This document shows, in pieces, positions 52,969-61,186 of a DNA stretch of 64,000 nucleotides (positions are counted from its first letter, which is position 1; each line of letters opens with the position of its first letter). Origin of the DNA: an uncultured Bacteroidales bacterium (GTDB lineage Bacteria; Bacteroidota; Bacteroidia; Bacteroidales; P3); the NCBI GenBank assembly GCA_947168665.1, contig CAMVMX010000016.1, positions 1 to 64,000 on the forward strand, written 5' to 3'. The position numbers were made by a program, and so were the translations under genes. Under the pieces are notes generated by a model. It was given only the letters and a program-made list of their open reading frames with translations. It searched no databases and had not been told where the DNA came from.

Positions 52969-53249
52969 ACACCCCCGCCGCCCTCTGGGACACCCTCTGC
53001 CGGGCCGTCTACACCCTCTACCGCCTGCTGATGAAACCCCTCGCGCTCCTCATGCTGGCACTCATCTGGTTCTACCGCACCGCCATCTCACCCCTCAAAC
53101 CGCCCACCTGCCGTTTCACCCCCACCTGCTCGCAATACGCCGCCGAAGCCATCAAAAAACACGGCCCCCTCAAAGGCGGCTGGCTGGCCCTCAAGCGCAT
53201 ACTCCGCTGCCACCCCTTCGGCGGCTCCGGCTTCGACCCCGTGCCATAA
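52965..53249 (+). CDS. yidD: Membrane protein insertion efficiency factor YidD
   Basis: A 94-residue YidD protein. The N-terminal amphipathic/hydrophobic helix is about residues 20-40 ([23 protein letters not shown]). The diagnostic [24 protein letters not shown] and [19 protein letters not shown] follow, with all three conserved cysteines. It assists YidC-dependent membrane insertion and sits next to rnpA in most bacteria. Confidence 0.95.
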   Translation: MNTPAALWDTLCRAVYTLYRLLMKPLALLMLALIWFYRTAISPLKPPTCRFTPTCSQYAAEAIKKHGPLKGGWLALKRILRCHPFGGSGFDPVP

Positions 53250-53427
53250 CCACCTCCGCTCCGCCTCCCTTCTTCGTCCGCTCCTTATTTTCTATTTTGT
53301 TTCCATTTTGTTCCCATTTATTTTCCATTTAGTCACATTCCGAGTGTCAACGTAATGCACAACATCACTCTATGCGATGCAGAAAGAGCGGAAGGGCAAC
53401 CTCACGGCCGGCAACCCGGGACGGGGA

Positions 53428-53919
53428 CTACAACAATTGGATGGCAATGGCGGCACACGCCTCGGCATCGGCCAAGGCATGATGGTGGTTTGCCAGATGG
53501 TAGCCGCAGGCTTCGGCCACGGTGTGCAGCTGGTGGTTGGGCAGCCAGGGCTGCTTGCGCCGTGCGGCGCGGCAGGTGCAATAGAACTTATAGTCAGGCC
53601 AGTCCATCTGGTAGACCCGCATCACCGCCCGCAGGCAACCCTCGTCGAAGGGCGCGTTGTGGGCCACCAAGGGCAGCCCCTCGATGAGCGGTGCCACCCG
53701 CTCCCACACGTGAGGGAACACCTCGGCGCTGTCGGTATCCCTGCGGCTCAGGCCGTGCACCCGCTGGCAGAACCACGTGTAGTAATTCGGCTCGGGCTGG
53801 ATGAGGCTGTAGAACGTGTCGGCCACCGCGCCGCCGCGCACCACCACCACCCCCACGCTGCAGACACTGCTGCGCTCGCCGTTGGCCGTCTCGAAATCTA
53901 TGGCTGCAAAATCCTGCAT
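53428..53919 (-). CDS. DEDDh 3'-5' exonuclease (DnaQ-like)
   Basis: A 163-residue single-domain exonuclease. Motif I is DFETAN with the D-x-E metal ligands. Motif II is LVAHNAPFDEGCL. Motif III with the catalytic His is in HHALADAEACA. It resembles the polymerase III epsilon type and could trim DNA or RNA. It starts 9 nt downstream of the PLD gene on the minus strand, so the two are probably co-transcribed and may work together on nucleic acid ends. Confidence 0.9.
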   Translation of the reverse strand: MQDFAAIDFETANGERSSVCSVGVVVVRGGAVADTFYSLIQPEPNYYTWFCQRVHGLSRRDTDSAEVFPHVWERVAPLIEGLPLVAHNAPFDEGCLRAVMRVYQMDWPDYKFYCTCRAARRKQPWLPNHQLHTVAEACGYHLANHHHALADAEACAAIAIQLL

Positions 53920-53928
53920 CGCTACCTC

Positions 53929-54462
53929 CTATCTGTTGCCGATGGCATAACCACCGATGCGGTCGCCGCAAAAAGCCTTGCGTGTGCAGGCTCCGCACCG
54001 CGCGCCCTGCCACACGCCGTCCAGATGGTCGGCGGCGGCATCCACCAGCGCGGGTTCGTCGGTCAAAATGCCCGCCTCGAAATTGCGCCCGCCGTCGCCC
54101 TTCATGCCCATCCCCGCGCCGGTCAGGTTGGCGGAGCCGATATAGGCCGTGGAGCAGTCGAAAATCATTATTTTGAAGTGCACCCGCGGGCAGAGCCTCC
54201 TGTCCAGCTCGGACCACAGACCGGGGAAGCGGTCGAAATCGGAGCGGAAGTTTTCGCCGGGCTCCTTGGCGTGGAGCAGACGCACCGCCACGCCGCTATG
54301 CAGCAGGCGGTCCAGCACTGCAAGGAAGGGCTCGGCATCGCGCCCTGCAGCCACATAGAGGTCTTTGAGGTCCGCCGTGGCAATCCAAAGGTCGTGGCGC
54401 ACCGCCGCGCAGCGCGCCAGCACCTGGCTATAGTGTTCCTTGTCCGCAATATATTGCAACAT
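53929..54462 (-). CDS. Small phospholipase D-like nuclease with C-terminal cysteine motif
   Basis: A 177-residue protein with one HKD motif, VHFKIMIFDCSTAYIGSANL, as in Nuc-type endonucleases that dimerise to form one active site. ATG 54462 is used because an exact promoter lies 20-50 nt upstream; a longer in-frame ORF reads through that promoter. The C-terminus has C-x2-C-x6-C (RCGACTRKAFC), possibly a metal site. No signal peptide is seen, so it is cytoplasmic and a nuclease role is more likely than lipid cleavage. Confidence 0.85.
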   Translation of the reverse strand: MLQYIADKEHYSQVLARCAAVRHDLWIATADLKDLYVAAGRDAEPFLAVLDRLLHSGVAVRLLHAKEPGENFRSDFDRFPGLWSELDRRLCPRVHFKIMIFDCSTAYIGSANLTGAGMGMKGDGGRNFEAGILTDEPALVDAAADHLDGVWQGARCGACTRKAFCGDRIGGYAIGNR

Positions 54463-54484
54463 AACCTGACTGGATAATGGATTG

Positions 54485-54514
54485 CAAAGGTACGAATAAT
54501 TTGCCAAACGGCAA
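54485..54514 (-). promoter_or_regulatory. Promoter of the PLD-exonuclease operon
   Basis: On the minus strand, TTG (54514-54512), then exactly 19 nt, then TACCTTTG (54492-54485), an ideal Bacteroidota promoter. A start near 54481 gives a leader of about 19 nt. Confidence 0.75.
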
Positions 54515-54630
54515 CCTTTTTGCGCCCCGCAGCGCAAAAAAGTCGCCACGCGCCGCCGCCCGCCCCCACGCGGCCGCCCGCTACCGCCCCGCCCACACCA
54601 ACAAAAAACCGCCAATCGGCAAAAAATTAT

Positions 54631-54638
54631 TATCTTTG
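54631..54638 (+). promoter_or_regulatory. TAnnTTTG element, first of two in the fimbrillin leader
   Basis: TATCTTTG in an AT-rich context, pointing right. The next coding start on this strand is at 55233, so a transcript from here would have a leader of about 590 nt. Confidence 0.5.
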
Positions 54639-54878
54639 CAATTATTGAAAAAGCAATAATTATAAATTCAATAAAACACACACTACTACTATTCAGTACA
54701 TTAAGTAGTGTTACGGCTATATCAGACATCTAAAAATGGTGACAGCGGCAGCGGGGTGGCCGGTGAGTGCCTTCGCCACTTCAACAGCTTGGTTTTTGGG
54801 CACCGCACCTCACGAGTCTTCGAAGCTACAACCGAAAGCTGACTGCGAAATAATCTTCGCCATAATGAAAAAAATGTG

Positions 54879-54886
54879 TATATTTG
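54879..54886 (+). promoter_or_regulatory. TAnnTTTG element, second of two in the fimbrillin leader
   Basis: TATATTTG. Transcription from about 54890 would produce a leader of about 340 nt containing the structured region at 55068-55162. Confidence 0.55.
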
Positions 54887-54889
54887 CAA

Positions 54890-55232
54890 TGTCAACCATC
54901 CGAGCCCATAGTGGGCAAGTGGGTGGGCGACAGGACATAACAAAAAGACGTTGAGCTGAACGTTTTATCTGCGGCTACCTGAATCTCGCAAATTCACTAT
55001 TTCCCGCACGGTAATACAACGCCAACGCCTATTGGTGTGTAATATGCGTCAACGCGTATATCTGCACAGCGTGGGCTCGGCATTGTTTATTCTCGGGAAA
55101 TAGGCATGCGAGAGCCTTGGTAGCGGGATAAACGATGAGTTTGATACCCGCGCTCTTTTTTTATTGTCCCGCATGTTTTGAGTAAAATGAGTTATGGTGC
55201 AGGTATCCGCCATGTTTTTAAATTCTTGAGTT
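54890..55232 (+). promoter_or_regulatory. Long structured leader / possible attenuator or small RNA
   Basis: No gene is recognised in these 343 nt. Two stems that cannot form together share the same bases. A hairpin GCGGG..AAAC/GTTT..CCCGC (55123-55151) lies 4 nt before U7 (55156-55162). A longer pairing joins AGCGTGGG (55068-55075) to CCCGCGCT (55147-55154), also just before the U-run. This is the geometry of an attenuator, or of a small RNA ending at 55162. I have no family name for it. Confidence 0.5.
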
Positions 55233-55412
55233 ATGCACAAGCAAGAAGTAACAGGAGCGGCCCAGCGCCGCAAACAGGTGTACGACGCACCTGTGGTAGA
55301 GATGCTGCAAGCCCGCGTCGAAAAGGGGTTTGCCGGCAGCCAGATTGTCGGTGAAGCGACCGGCGAGGGCTTGATTGAAACCGGCGAAGGCGGCAATGAA
55401 TTATTCTCGTAA
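55233..55412 (+). CDS. Small protein upstream of fimbrillin-like gene
   Basis: A 59-residue ORF, ATG 55233 to TAA 55412. The core VYDAPVVEMLQARVEKGFAG followed by an acidic Gly/Glu-rich tail (GEATGEGLIETGEGG) resembles short ORFs (Y-x-x-P-x-V-E-x-x-x-x-x-x-E-x-G-F-A-x-S) often found just before fimbrillin-type lipoprotein genes in Bacteroidales. It has no signal peptide. The gap to the next start is 16 nt, so translation may be linked. Function unknown. Confidence 0.7.
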   Translation: MHKQEVTGAAQRRKQVYDAPVVEMLQARVEKGFAGSQIVGEATGEGLIETGEGGNELFS

Positions 55413-55428
55413 CACAAAACTCAATGCC

Positions 55429-56991
55429 ATGAAGAAGATTACTGTTTTAGGGGTGGCATTAGCCACCGTGGCATCTGTCGCACTGGTGTCGTGCCAGAAG
55501 GACGGAGCGAGAATCACTGAGTTTACCGCCACCGTGGAGCATTGCACCGATGCCAGCGGCAAGGTGTTGATGGACGGGAATGTGCTGCGCTGGACCGACG
55601 GCGACCAGATAGCCGTGTGGGGTTCGGATGGCATGGGTACTTACACCACCACTAACGTGGGCGAGTATGTCACTACTTTCAACTTCACCGAGGGCGACGA
55701 CCCCGGCGACCCCACCTATACCGCGATCTATCCGGCAAGCCTGGCCCAGCGGCAAGCCGTGATACTGCTACCGCCAGTGCAGACCAGCACCGACGGCTCA
55801 CTACAGCAGTTCCCGATGATGGCCCGCTCCAGCAGCAGCGAGCTGGTGTTCAAAAACCTCTGCGGCGCCCTGCGCCTACGTCTGCAAGCCACCGGCAAGA
55901 GCGTGGTGGGGATAGAATTAGCCTCTGGCACCAACTACACACGTCTTTGGGGACTGCACCAGCTCAACTATAATAACGGTGCACCCACTTTATCCCTTGT
56001 ATCCGCTTCCAATGGTAATAATAGTAGTCCCGAAGTGATGCTTTCCATCGTCAACCCGCAGGACATCACCACTGCCCATGACTTCTACGTTTCACTACCT
56101 CCTGCCACCTACGGAGCAGGATTCACCATCAAAATTTACGCTTCCGACGGCAGTGTCTGTACTAAAACCATTACCTCGGGACACAGCTTCCGCATCGAGC
56201 GCAGCGGTATCTTCACCATCACGCTTAGTGGCGACGACCTGGAGTTTGTACCCGATGCTGGCACATTGAATGGTGAGTTTTCCGTAAGCCCTACCAAAAA
56301 AGTACGTTTCTCACAAGGAAATCTTATGTATTCGATTTTTGGCACCCATACTGTGGCTGATGGAGGCAGGGTTGAAGGTACATGGCGTTTTAGATACAAC
56401 CAATACTATCGTTCCATTGATATTGATGGTAGTGGCAACAGCAATTATTCTACACGATGGAAAGATGATTTTCGTTGGGGAAAAAGCGGATGGAACAATG
56501 ATGCATTTAGTAATAGCAGCGATGGTGATTTAACTGGCCCGTACGCCTATGCTGATTGGGGTGTGTACAACGCCATACTTAACGGTGGCAACCAACCACA
56601 GCAGTGGCGAACCCTTTCTTATGACGAATGGGACTATCTACTTAACCAACGGCGCGGCCATTCTGTAAAATGGGGCATTGCCGATATTAATGGATACTAC
56701 GGCTTAATCCTTCTACCGGACAGCTGGAGCCTACCGACTGGGATTGATTTCAACGAAGGGGCTGCCCTAAGCAGCACCGTATTGAATAGATACACTACTC
56801 AGCAATGGAAACAAATGGAAGAGGCTGGAGCAGTATTTCTGTATGGCGGCGGCCATTATTGGACATCGACACGTTATAGTGGAAATCAAGTATACCAACT
56901 TTATATCTCAGCCTATACTTCATCAGGTGTGGAACTTACTACTGATGGTTCCTCCCAGACTTTTGTTCGTCTTGTTAAAGACGTGAACTAA
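55429..56991 (+). CDS. Fimbrillin-like / FISUMP-type surface lipoprotein
   Basis: ATG 55429 gives a 520-residue lipoprotein with lipobox VALVSC (Cys21). Residues about 25-285 resemble the fimbrillin fold of Bacteroidota pilins (VLRWTDGDQIAVWGSDGMGT, FKNLCGALRLRLQ, FYVSLPPATYGAGFTIKIYA). Residues about 290-520 form a FISUMP-like domain with VRFSQGNLMY, WGVYNAILNGG, W-R-T-L-S-x-D-E-W-D-Y-L and GHYWTSTRY. Such proteins are exported to the surface and may be pilus tip or minor subunits; no partner pilin gene is in the window. The gene is followed by a strong terminator. The 3' half is more AT-rich than the 5' half. Confidence 0.85.
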   Translation: MKKITVLGVALATVASVALVSCQKDGARITEFTATVEHCTDASGKVLMDGNVLRWTDGDQIAVWGSDGMGTYTTTNVGEYVTTFNFTEGDDPGDPTYTAIYPASLAQRQAVILLPPVQTSTDGSLQQFPMMARSSSSELVFKNLCGALRLRLQATGKSVVGIELASGTNYTRLWGLHQLNYNNGAPTLSLVSASNGNNSSPEVMLSIVNPQDITTAHDFYVSLPPATYGAGFTIKIYASDGSVCTKTITSGHSFRIERSGIFTITLSGDDLEFVPDAGTLNGEFSVSPTKKVRFSQGNLMYSIFGTHTVADGGRVEGTWRFRYNQYYRSIDIDGSGNSNYSTRWKDDFRWGKSGWNNDAFSNSSDGDLTGPYAYADWGVYNAILNGGNQPQQWRTLSYDEWDYLLNQRRGHSVKWGIADINGYYGLILLPDSWSLPTGIDFNEGAALSSTVLNRYTTQQWKQMEEAGAVFLYGGGHYWTSTRYSGNQVYQLYISAYTSSGVELTTDGSSQTFVRLVKDVN

Positions 56992-57017
56992 CCCTTTGCA
57001 GCATTAGGGCTATACTT

Positions 57018-57063
57018 GAGAGCCATGAATCATAGGCGACAGCCGATTTATGGCTCTCTTTTT
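57018..57063 (+). terminator. Intrinsic terminator of the fimbrillin-like gene
   Basis: Stem GAGAGCCAT (57018-57026) with ATGGCTCTC (57050-57058), extended by AATC/GATT inside, followed by TTTTT. It starts 27 nt after the stop codon. Confidence 0.88.
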
Positions 57064-57168
57064 GTATCCAATATTAGCTTCCAGCGAAGGGGGAAAACGA
57101 GTATTGGCTTCCTCCTTCTAAACCAAGACCATACAGAATAATTCCCAGGCAGCAAAAACAATCAATCA

Positions 57169-57253
57169 GAGAATGCGCGGGTTTTTGAATGCGAAAATCT
57201 CAGAGAATGCGCGGGTTTTTGTGGGGGATAATCTGGGAGAATGCGCGGGTTTT
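57169..57253. repeat. Three 34-nt-spaced direct repeats
   Basis: GAGAATGCGCGGGTTTTT occurs at 57169 and 57203, and with 17 of 18 bases at 57237, exactly 34 nt apart each time. The 16-nt spacers differ, apart from AATCT at the same position in the first two. They lie between the terminators of two convergent genes. Three copies only and no cas gene: not a CRISPR. Confidence 0.85.
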
Positions 57254-57278
57254 CGGGGTTGGACTGGGCTTAAAAGGG

Positions 57279-57320
57279 AGAGCCGGACGGGCTGGTTTGC
57301 GCACCAGCGGGTCCGGCTCT
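57279..57320 (-). terminator. Stem-loop terminator of the dipeptidyl peptidase gene
   Basis: A 10-bp stem AGAGCCGGAC/GTCCGGCTCT encloses a second perfect stem GCTGGT/ACCAGC. On the minus strand it is followed by CCCTTTT, 23 nt after the stop codon. Confidence 0.75.
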
Positions 57321-57343
57321 GCGGTATGGGTGGAGGGGAATGT

Positions 57344-59494
57344 TTATTTCAGGAAGGTCTCGTAGTAGTCGAACATCTTTTCGTAGAGGTGGATGCGGTC
57401 GTAGCCACGGACATTGTGCTCATGGTGGGGGTAGATGAAGTAATCCACCTGTTTGCCAGCCTTGATGCAGGCGTCGATGAACTCGATGCTGTTCTGCCAG
57501 ACAACGGTGTTGTCCTCAGCCCCGTGGATGACGAGCAGACGGCCCTGGAGGTCTTTGGCTTTGCCGAGGAGGGAGGTTTTGGCATAGCCGTCGGGGTTTT
57601 CCTGGGGCATGTCCATATAGCGCTCGCCGTACATGATTTCGTACCACTTCCAGTCGATGACGGGGCCACCGGCGCAGCCGACTTTGAAGATTTCGGGGTG
57701 AGCCAGTTTCATGGTGATGGTCATGAAGCCGCCGAAGCTCCAGCCTTCGACACCAATGCGTTTCTGGTCGACATAGGGGATTGACTGCAGAAAGCGGACA
57801 CCCTCCATCTGGTCGGCCATTTCGATTTCGCCGAGGTGGCGATGGGTGCAGCTTTCAAATTCGAAGCCACGGTTGTCGGTGCCACGGTTATCGACGGTGA
57901 AGACAACATAGCCCTGCTGGGCGAGGAAGAGGAAATAGAGATTGGCACCGCCCAGCCAGGTGTCGGTGACGAGCTGGCTGTGGGGACCGCCGTAGACGTA
58001 GACGAGGGTGGGATATTTTTCGCCGGCCTTGCGGTTGGGAGGCGTGATGAGACGGTAGTGGAGGTCGGTGACGCCGTCGGCAGCCTTGATGGTGCCCATC
58101 TCAATCTTGGGCATGGCATAGTCGGCCATGGGGTTGTCGAGCTGGAAGAGAGTGGCGACGGTCTTGCCTTTCTTGAGGTCGATGACTTGGGCGCAGCCGG
58201 GGTTCTCGACGCTGTTGTAGACATCGATGAGCATGGTGCCCTTGGGGTTGATGACCACAGAGTGGGTGCCTTTGGCGGGGGTGAGGAGGGTCATCTGGCC
58301 GGTGGCGAGGTTGACACGGTAGGCGGCCAGGCCGATGGCGCTCTCCTTATTGGCGTAGACGAAGACGTTCTCGCCCTTGTCGTCAAAGCCGATGATGCCT
58401 TGCACCTCGTAGTTGCCGCTGGTAATCTGGCGGAGCATCTCGCCGTCGGTATTGTAGAGGTAGAGGTGTTTATAGCCGTCGCGGAGGCTGAACCAGAGGA
58501 ACTGATCGGGGTGGCCGGGGACGAAGACCATGGGGTCGCAGGGCTCGACATAGCGGTTGTTGGACTCGACAAAGAGGACGGTGTCGAACTCGCCGTCGCC
58601 AGCATAGTAGCGTTCCAGCCACATGCGGTTCTGCTCGCGGTTGACTTTGGCAATGTAGACGAACTCCTCGGCGGGGTCCCAGGCAATGTTGGTGAGGTAG
58701 TTTTCGCGCTCGGATACAGAGGACTCGTCGCGACGGGTGTCGAGGTAGAGGACGGTGCGCTGGGCGGCATCGTAGATGCCGACGGTCACCTCATGGCTCT
58801 TCATGCCGGCCATGGGGTATTTGAAGGGTTGCTCGCGGGCGATGCGGGCGGTGGTGTTGACGAGGGGATAGTCGGTCACCATGGACTGATCCATGCGGTA
58901 GAAGGCAAGGTAGTTGCCCTTGGGCGACCAGAAGGTGCCTTTGTTGATGCCGAACTCATTGCGGTGGACCGACTGGCCGAAGACGATATCCTGGTCGGGA
59001 GACTCGATGGGAAACACCCCACTGCCATCAGCCACATACAGGTTATGGCCCTGGGTGTAGGCTGTCTTGTAGTTGGTTTCCTCCATGTCAAGGTTGCTGA
59101 CGTCGCCTGTGGGATAGCGAGCCACCACCGAGAGGGTTTTCTTTGCCATGTTGTAGAGCAGCACCTTGTTGTTGGCACTAAAGCGGAACTCTTTATCGCT
59201 GAGGACTGTGATCCGGGGAAAATAGCTCAACGACTCCTCACCGGCCGAAGCCATCACCTTGTTCAGCGCGCCAAGGGTAAGGCGGGCTTTGGCCTTGCCG
59301 GGGTTGCCCATGTAGAGGATGGTGTCCTGCACATAGGCTATCTGGTTGGTGTTGCCAACAAATTGGAATCCCCGCATGGTGGCCTGGGGATAGAGGCCTC
59401 GGGACATCAGCTGCTTGGAGCTGAGCATCCTGTTTTGGGCAGCCACGCCGATGGTCAGCATCAAGGCTGCAGCTAATACGATAAATCTTCTCAT
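57344..59494 (-). CDS. Dipeptidyl peptidase IV-type S9 peptidase
   Basis: ATG 59494 gives 716 residues with signal peptide MRRFIVLAAALMLTIGVAAQ. Residues about 30-480 form the beta-propeller of the DPP IV N-terminal family (FWSPKGNYLAFYRMDQSMV, then GYKHLYLYNTDG). The C-terminal alpha/beta hydrolase has Ser586 in GWSFGG, Asp661 in GAEDNTV and His693 in HHEHNVRG. The enzyme cuts dipeptides, typically X-Pro, from peptide N-termini in the periplasm, feeding peptide uptake; it fits with the C10 and C25 proteases. An in-frame ATG at 59560 would add 22 residues without a signal sequence. A terminator-like inverted repeat separates it from the upstream glycosyltransferase. Confidence 0.93.
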   Translation of the reverse strand: MRRFIVLAAALMLTIGVAAQNRMLSSKQLMSRGLYPQATMRGFQFVGNTNQIAYVQDTILYMGNPGKAKARLTLGALNKVMASAGEESLSYFPRITVLSDKEFRFSANNKVLLYNMAKKTLSVVARYPTGDVSNLDMEETNYKTAYTQGHNLYVADGSGVFPIESPDQDIVFGQSVHRNEFGINKGTFWSPKGNYLAFYRMDQSMVTDYPLVNTTARIAREQPFKYPMAGMKSHEVTVGIYDAAQRTVLYLDTRRDESSVSERENYLTNIAWDPAEEFVYIAKVNREQNRMWLERYYAGDGEFDTVLFVESNNRYVEPCDPMVFVPGHPDQFLWFSLRDGYKHLYLYNTDGEMLRQITSGNYEVQGIIGFDDKGENVFVYANKESAIGLAAYRVNLATGQMTLLTPAKGTHSVVINPKGTMLIDVYNSVENPGCAQVIDLKKGKTVATLFQLDNPMADYAMPKIEMGTIKAADGVTDLHYRLITPPNRKAGEKYPTLVYVYGGPHSQLVTDTWLGGANLYFLFLAQQGYVVFTVDNRGTDNRGFEFESCTHRHLGEIEMADQMEGVRFLQSIPYVDQKRIGVEGWSFGGFMTITMKLAHPEIFKVGCAGGPVIDWKWYEIMYGERYMDMPQENPDGYAKTSLLGKAKDLQGRLLVIHGAEDNTVVWQNSIEFIDACIKAGKQVDYFIYPHHEHNVRGYDRIHLYEKMFDYYETFLK

Positions 59495-59526
59495 ATTGTT
59501 GTTGTTGTTAATTACGAAACAAGAAA

Positions 59527-59583
59527 CTGTTGATACGGGTCGCCGTCGGCACTGCTCCAAACCGTATCAACAGACAAGGGTGG
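59527..59583 (-). terminator. 12-bp inverted repeat between glycosyltransferase and peptidase
   Basis: CTGTTGATACGG at 59527-59538 is perfectly complementary to 59572-59583. On the minus strand the stem is followed by TTTCTTGTTT. It begins 12 nt after the glycosyltransferase stop, so it probably ends that transcript or limits read-through into the peptidase gene. Confidence 0.6.
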
Positions 59584-59595
59584 CATACTGACAGG

Positions 59596-60321
59596 TCAAT
59601 AATTCTTCCAGTCGCGGAAACGGAGATTGAACACCCCGAAGAAAGCCTCTTTGAAAATCTTCATGCTCATCTTTGAGGTGCCGAGGACACGGTCGGTGAA
59701 CACAATCGGGACTTCATAAATCTTGAATCCCAGCCGGGTGGCCGTATACTTCATCTCTATCTGGAAAGCGTAGCCGACAAACTTCACTTTGTCGAACTTC
59801 ATCTTCTCCAGCACCCTGCGGCTATAGCACACAAAACCCGCCGTGGCATCCATCACCTTCATCCCCGTCACCGTACGCACGTAGACCGAAGCGTAGTAGG
59901 ACATCATCAAGCGGCCCATGGGCCAGTTTACCACGCTGATTTTCCCATCCACATAGCGCGACCCAACCACCACATCGCCTTTGCCTGTCGAACAGGCTTC
60001 GTAGAGGCGGGGCAGGTCGTCGGGATTGTGCGAGAAGTCGGCATCCATCTCAATCATATATTCATAGCCGTGTTCCAGACCCCAGCGGAAACCGTCCAGA
60101 TAGGCCGTGCCGAGTCCCAGCTTGCCCTTGCGTTCCTTGATGAAAAGTCGGTTGGGAAACTCCTGCATCAGCCGTTTGACGATGTCCGCCGTGCCGTCGG
60201 GTGAATTGTCCTCAACGATGAGCATATCGAACTCTTTCTCAAGCGAAAAAACCTTGCGGATGATGTTCTCTATGTTCTCTTTCTCGTTGTATGTGGGTGT
60301 AATAACAAGTGTATCTGACAT
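59596..60321 (-). CDS. GT2 glycosyltransferase, polyprenol-phosphate mannosyltransferase-like
   Basis: A 241-residue GT-A fold enzyme of the dolichol-phosphate mannosyltransferase type. VITPTYNEKENIENII is the nucleotide-sugar start motif, VEDNSPDGTADIV follows, the metal-binding D-x-D is in EMDADFSHNPDDL and GSRYVDGK comes after it. No C-terminal membrane helices, so it is a soluble Dpm1-like form. It should transfer a hexose to a lipid carrier for cell-envelope glycosylation. It is 29 nt behind the S26-VanZ gene. Confidence 0.9.
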   Translation of the reverse strand: MSDTLVITPTYNEKENIENIIRKVFSLEKEFDMLIVEDNSPDGTADIVKRLMQEFPNRLFIKERKGKLGLGTAYLDGFRWGLEHGYEYMIEMDADFSHNPDDLPRLYEACSTGKGDVVVGSRYVDGKISVVNWPMGRLMMSYYASVYVRTVTGMKVMDATAGFVCYSRRVLEKMKFDKVKFVGYAFQIEMKYTATRLGFKIYEVPIVFTDRVLGTSKMSMKIFKEAFFGVFNLRFRDWKNY

Positions 60322-60350
60322 AATAGTAATATTCTGAATAGATTAGACTT

Positions 60351-61157
60351 CTATTTAAAAGGGTGGCGCCGCATAAAGGGCAGGATGGCAATCCATCCCA
60401 CTATAATGCCCATGCAGTTGCCCACCAGGTCGTTGACATCGAACCCCCTGTAAGGTAACAGATACTGCACCAATTCCGTGAACAGGCCTATCGCCGCAGC
60501 CACTCCCAGCACTGTCCATTTGCGCCTGTGCAGCAAATCCATCAAAAAGAAAGCGCACGGCACATAGACCAACCCGTGCAGCAGGTGGTCCAGCCTCAAT
60601 CCGAACACAAAATTGTCCAGTGGCAGACCCAGTCCGTTCAGCGGGGCCCACATCAGCACGGCCAGCAGCACAAAGTACACCGCCGACCACTTGCGGCGGG
60701 CACTGCGGTTGGCCACGCGCGAGAGGATATTCTTCGCCGTGCGGCGCAGCACCACCTTGCGCGACTGTCTGCGCCACCACTCGCCCTCGCAATCCACCTC
60801 CGACCCGTCAGGGCGGATGATGGTCATAAGCTGCGCCAGCACATTCTCACGGTGCACATGCTCATGCTTGTAGCAGTTGTCGCCCCGGAAGTCATACACT
60901 CCCTTGCTCACTCGCATCAAGCGGTGGATAATATAGTGCTGCCCGTCGAAGAATAGATATACCGTACCGGGATGGCATTGCTCGTCGGCCGAGAGGGGGC
61001 GGAGCGTAATCTTGTCGCCATTGCCGTTAATCAGCGGCAGCATACTGCACCCGCCGAACAGCATTGTCACCGTCTGTCCGGCCCTCAACCGCTCGCACAT
61101 CTCCACCAACAAGAAATTGTCGGGGCTATTGGGCAATGATATTTGAATTGTCTTCAC
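60351..61157 (-). CDS. S24/S26 peptidase-like domain fused to a VanZ-like membrane domain
   Basis: A 268-residue fusion. Residues about 15-120 are an S24/S26 signal-peptidase-like domain: VTMLFGGCSMLPLI with Ser38, GDKITLRPL, GTVYLFF and YIIHRLMRV with His78, i.e. a Ser/His pair as in Sec11 rather than the LepB Ser/Lys. Residues about 157-262 are a VanZ-like domain with about four membrane helices and the motif TELVQYLLPYRGFDVNDLVGN. The two domains are usually separate proteins. The gene is third in a row after pqqD-like and HprK-like genes (gap 29 nt), so peptide processing at the membrane is plausible. No substrate is seen. Confidence 0.82.
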   Translation of the reverse strand: MKTIQISLPNSPDNFLLVEMCERLRAGQTVTMLFGGCSMLPLINGNGDKITLRPLSADEQCHPGTVYLFFDGQHYIIHRLMRVSKGVYDFRGDNCYKHEHVHRENVLAQLMTIIRPDGSEVDCEGEWWRRQSRKVVLRRTAKNILSRVANRSARRKWSAVYFVLLAVLMWAPLNGLGLPLDNFVFGLRLDHLLHGLVYVPCAFFLMDLLHRRKWTVLGVAAAIGLFTELVQYLLPYRGFDVNDLVGNCMGIIVGWIAILPFMRRHPFK

Positions 61158-61186
61158 GGTTCAGTTTTATTGCATATCCCGGGCTG

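Noticed and set aside
54463..54729. N-terminal extension of the PLD gene
   Set aside because: It reads through an ideal promoter (54485-54514) and yields an Arg/Gly-rich, unfamily-like sequence.
57169..57253. Possible CRISPR array
   Set aside because: Only three 18-nt repeats with 16-nt spacers, no cas genes and no leader; the units are too short for a CRISPR.
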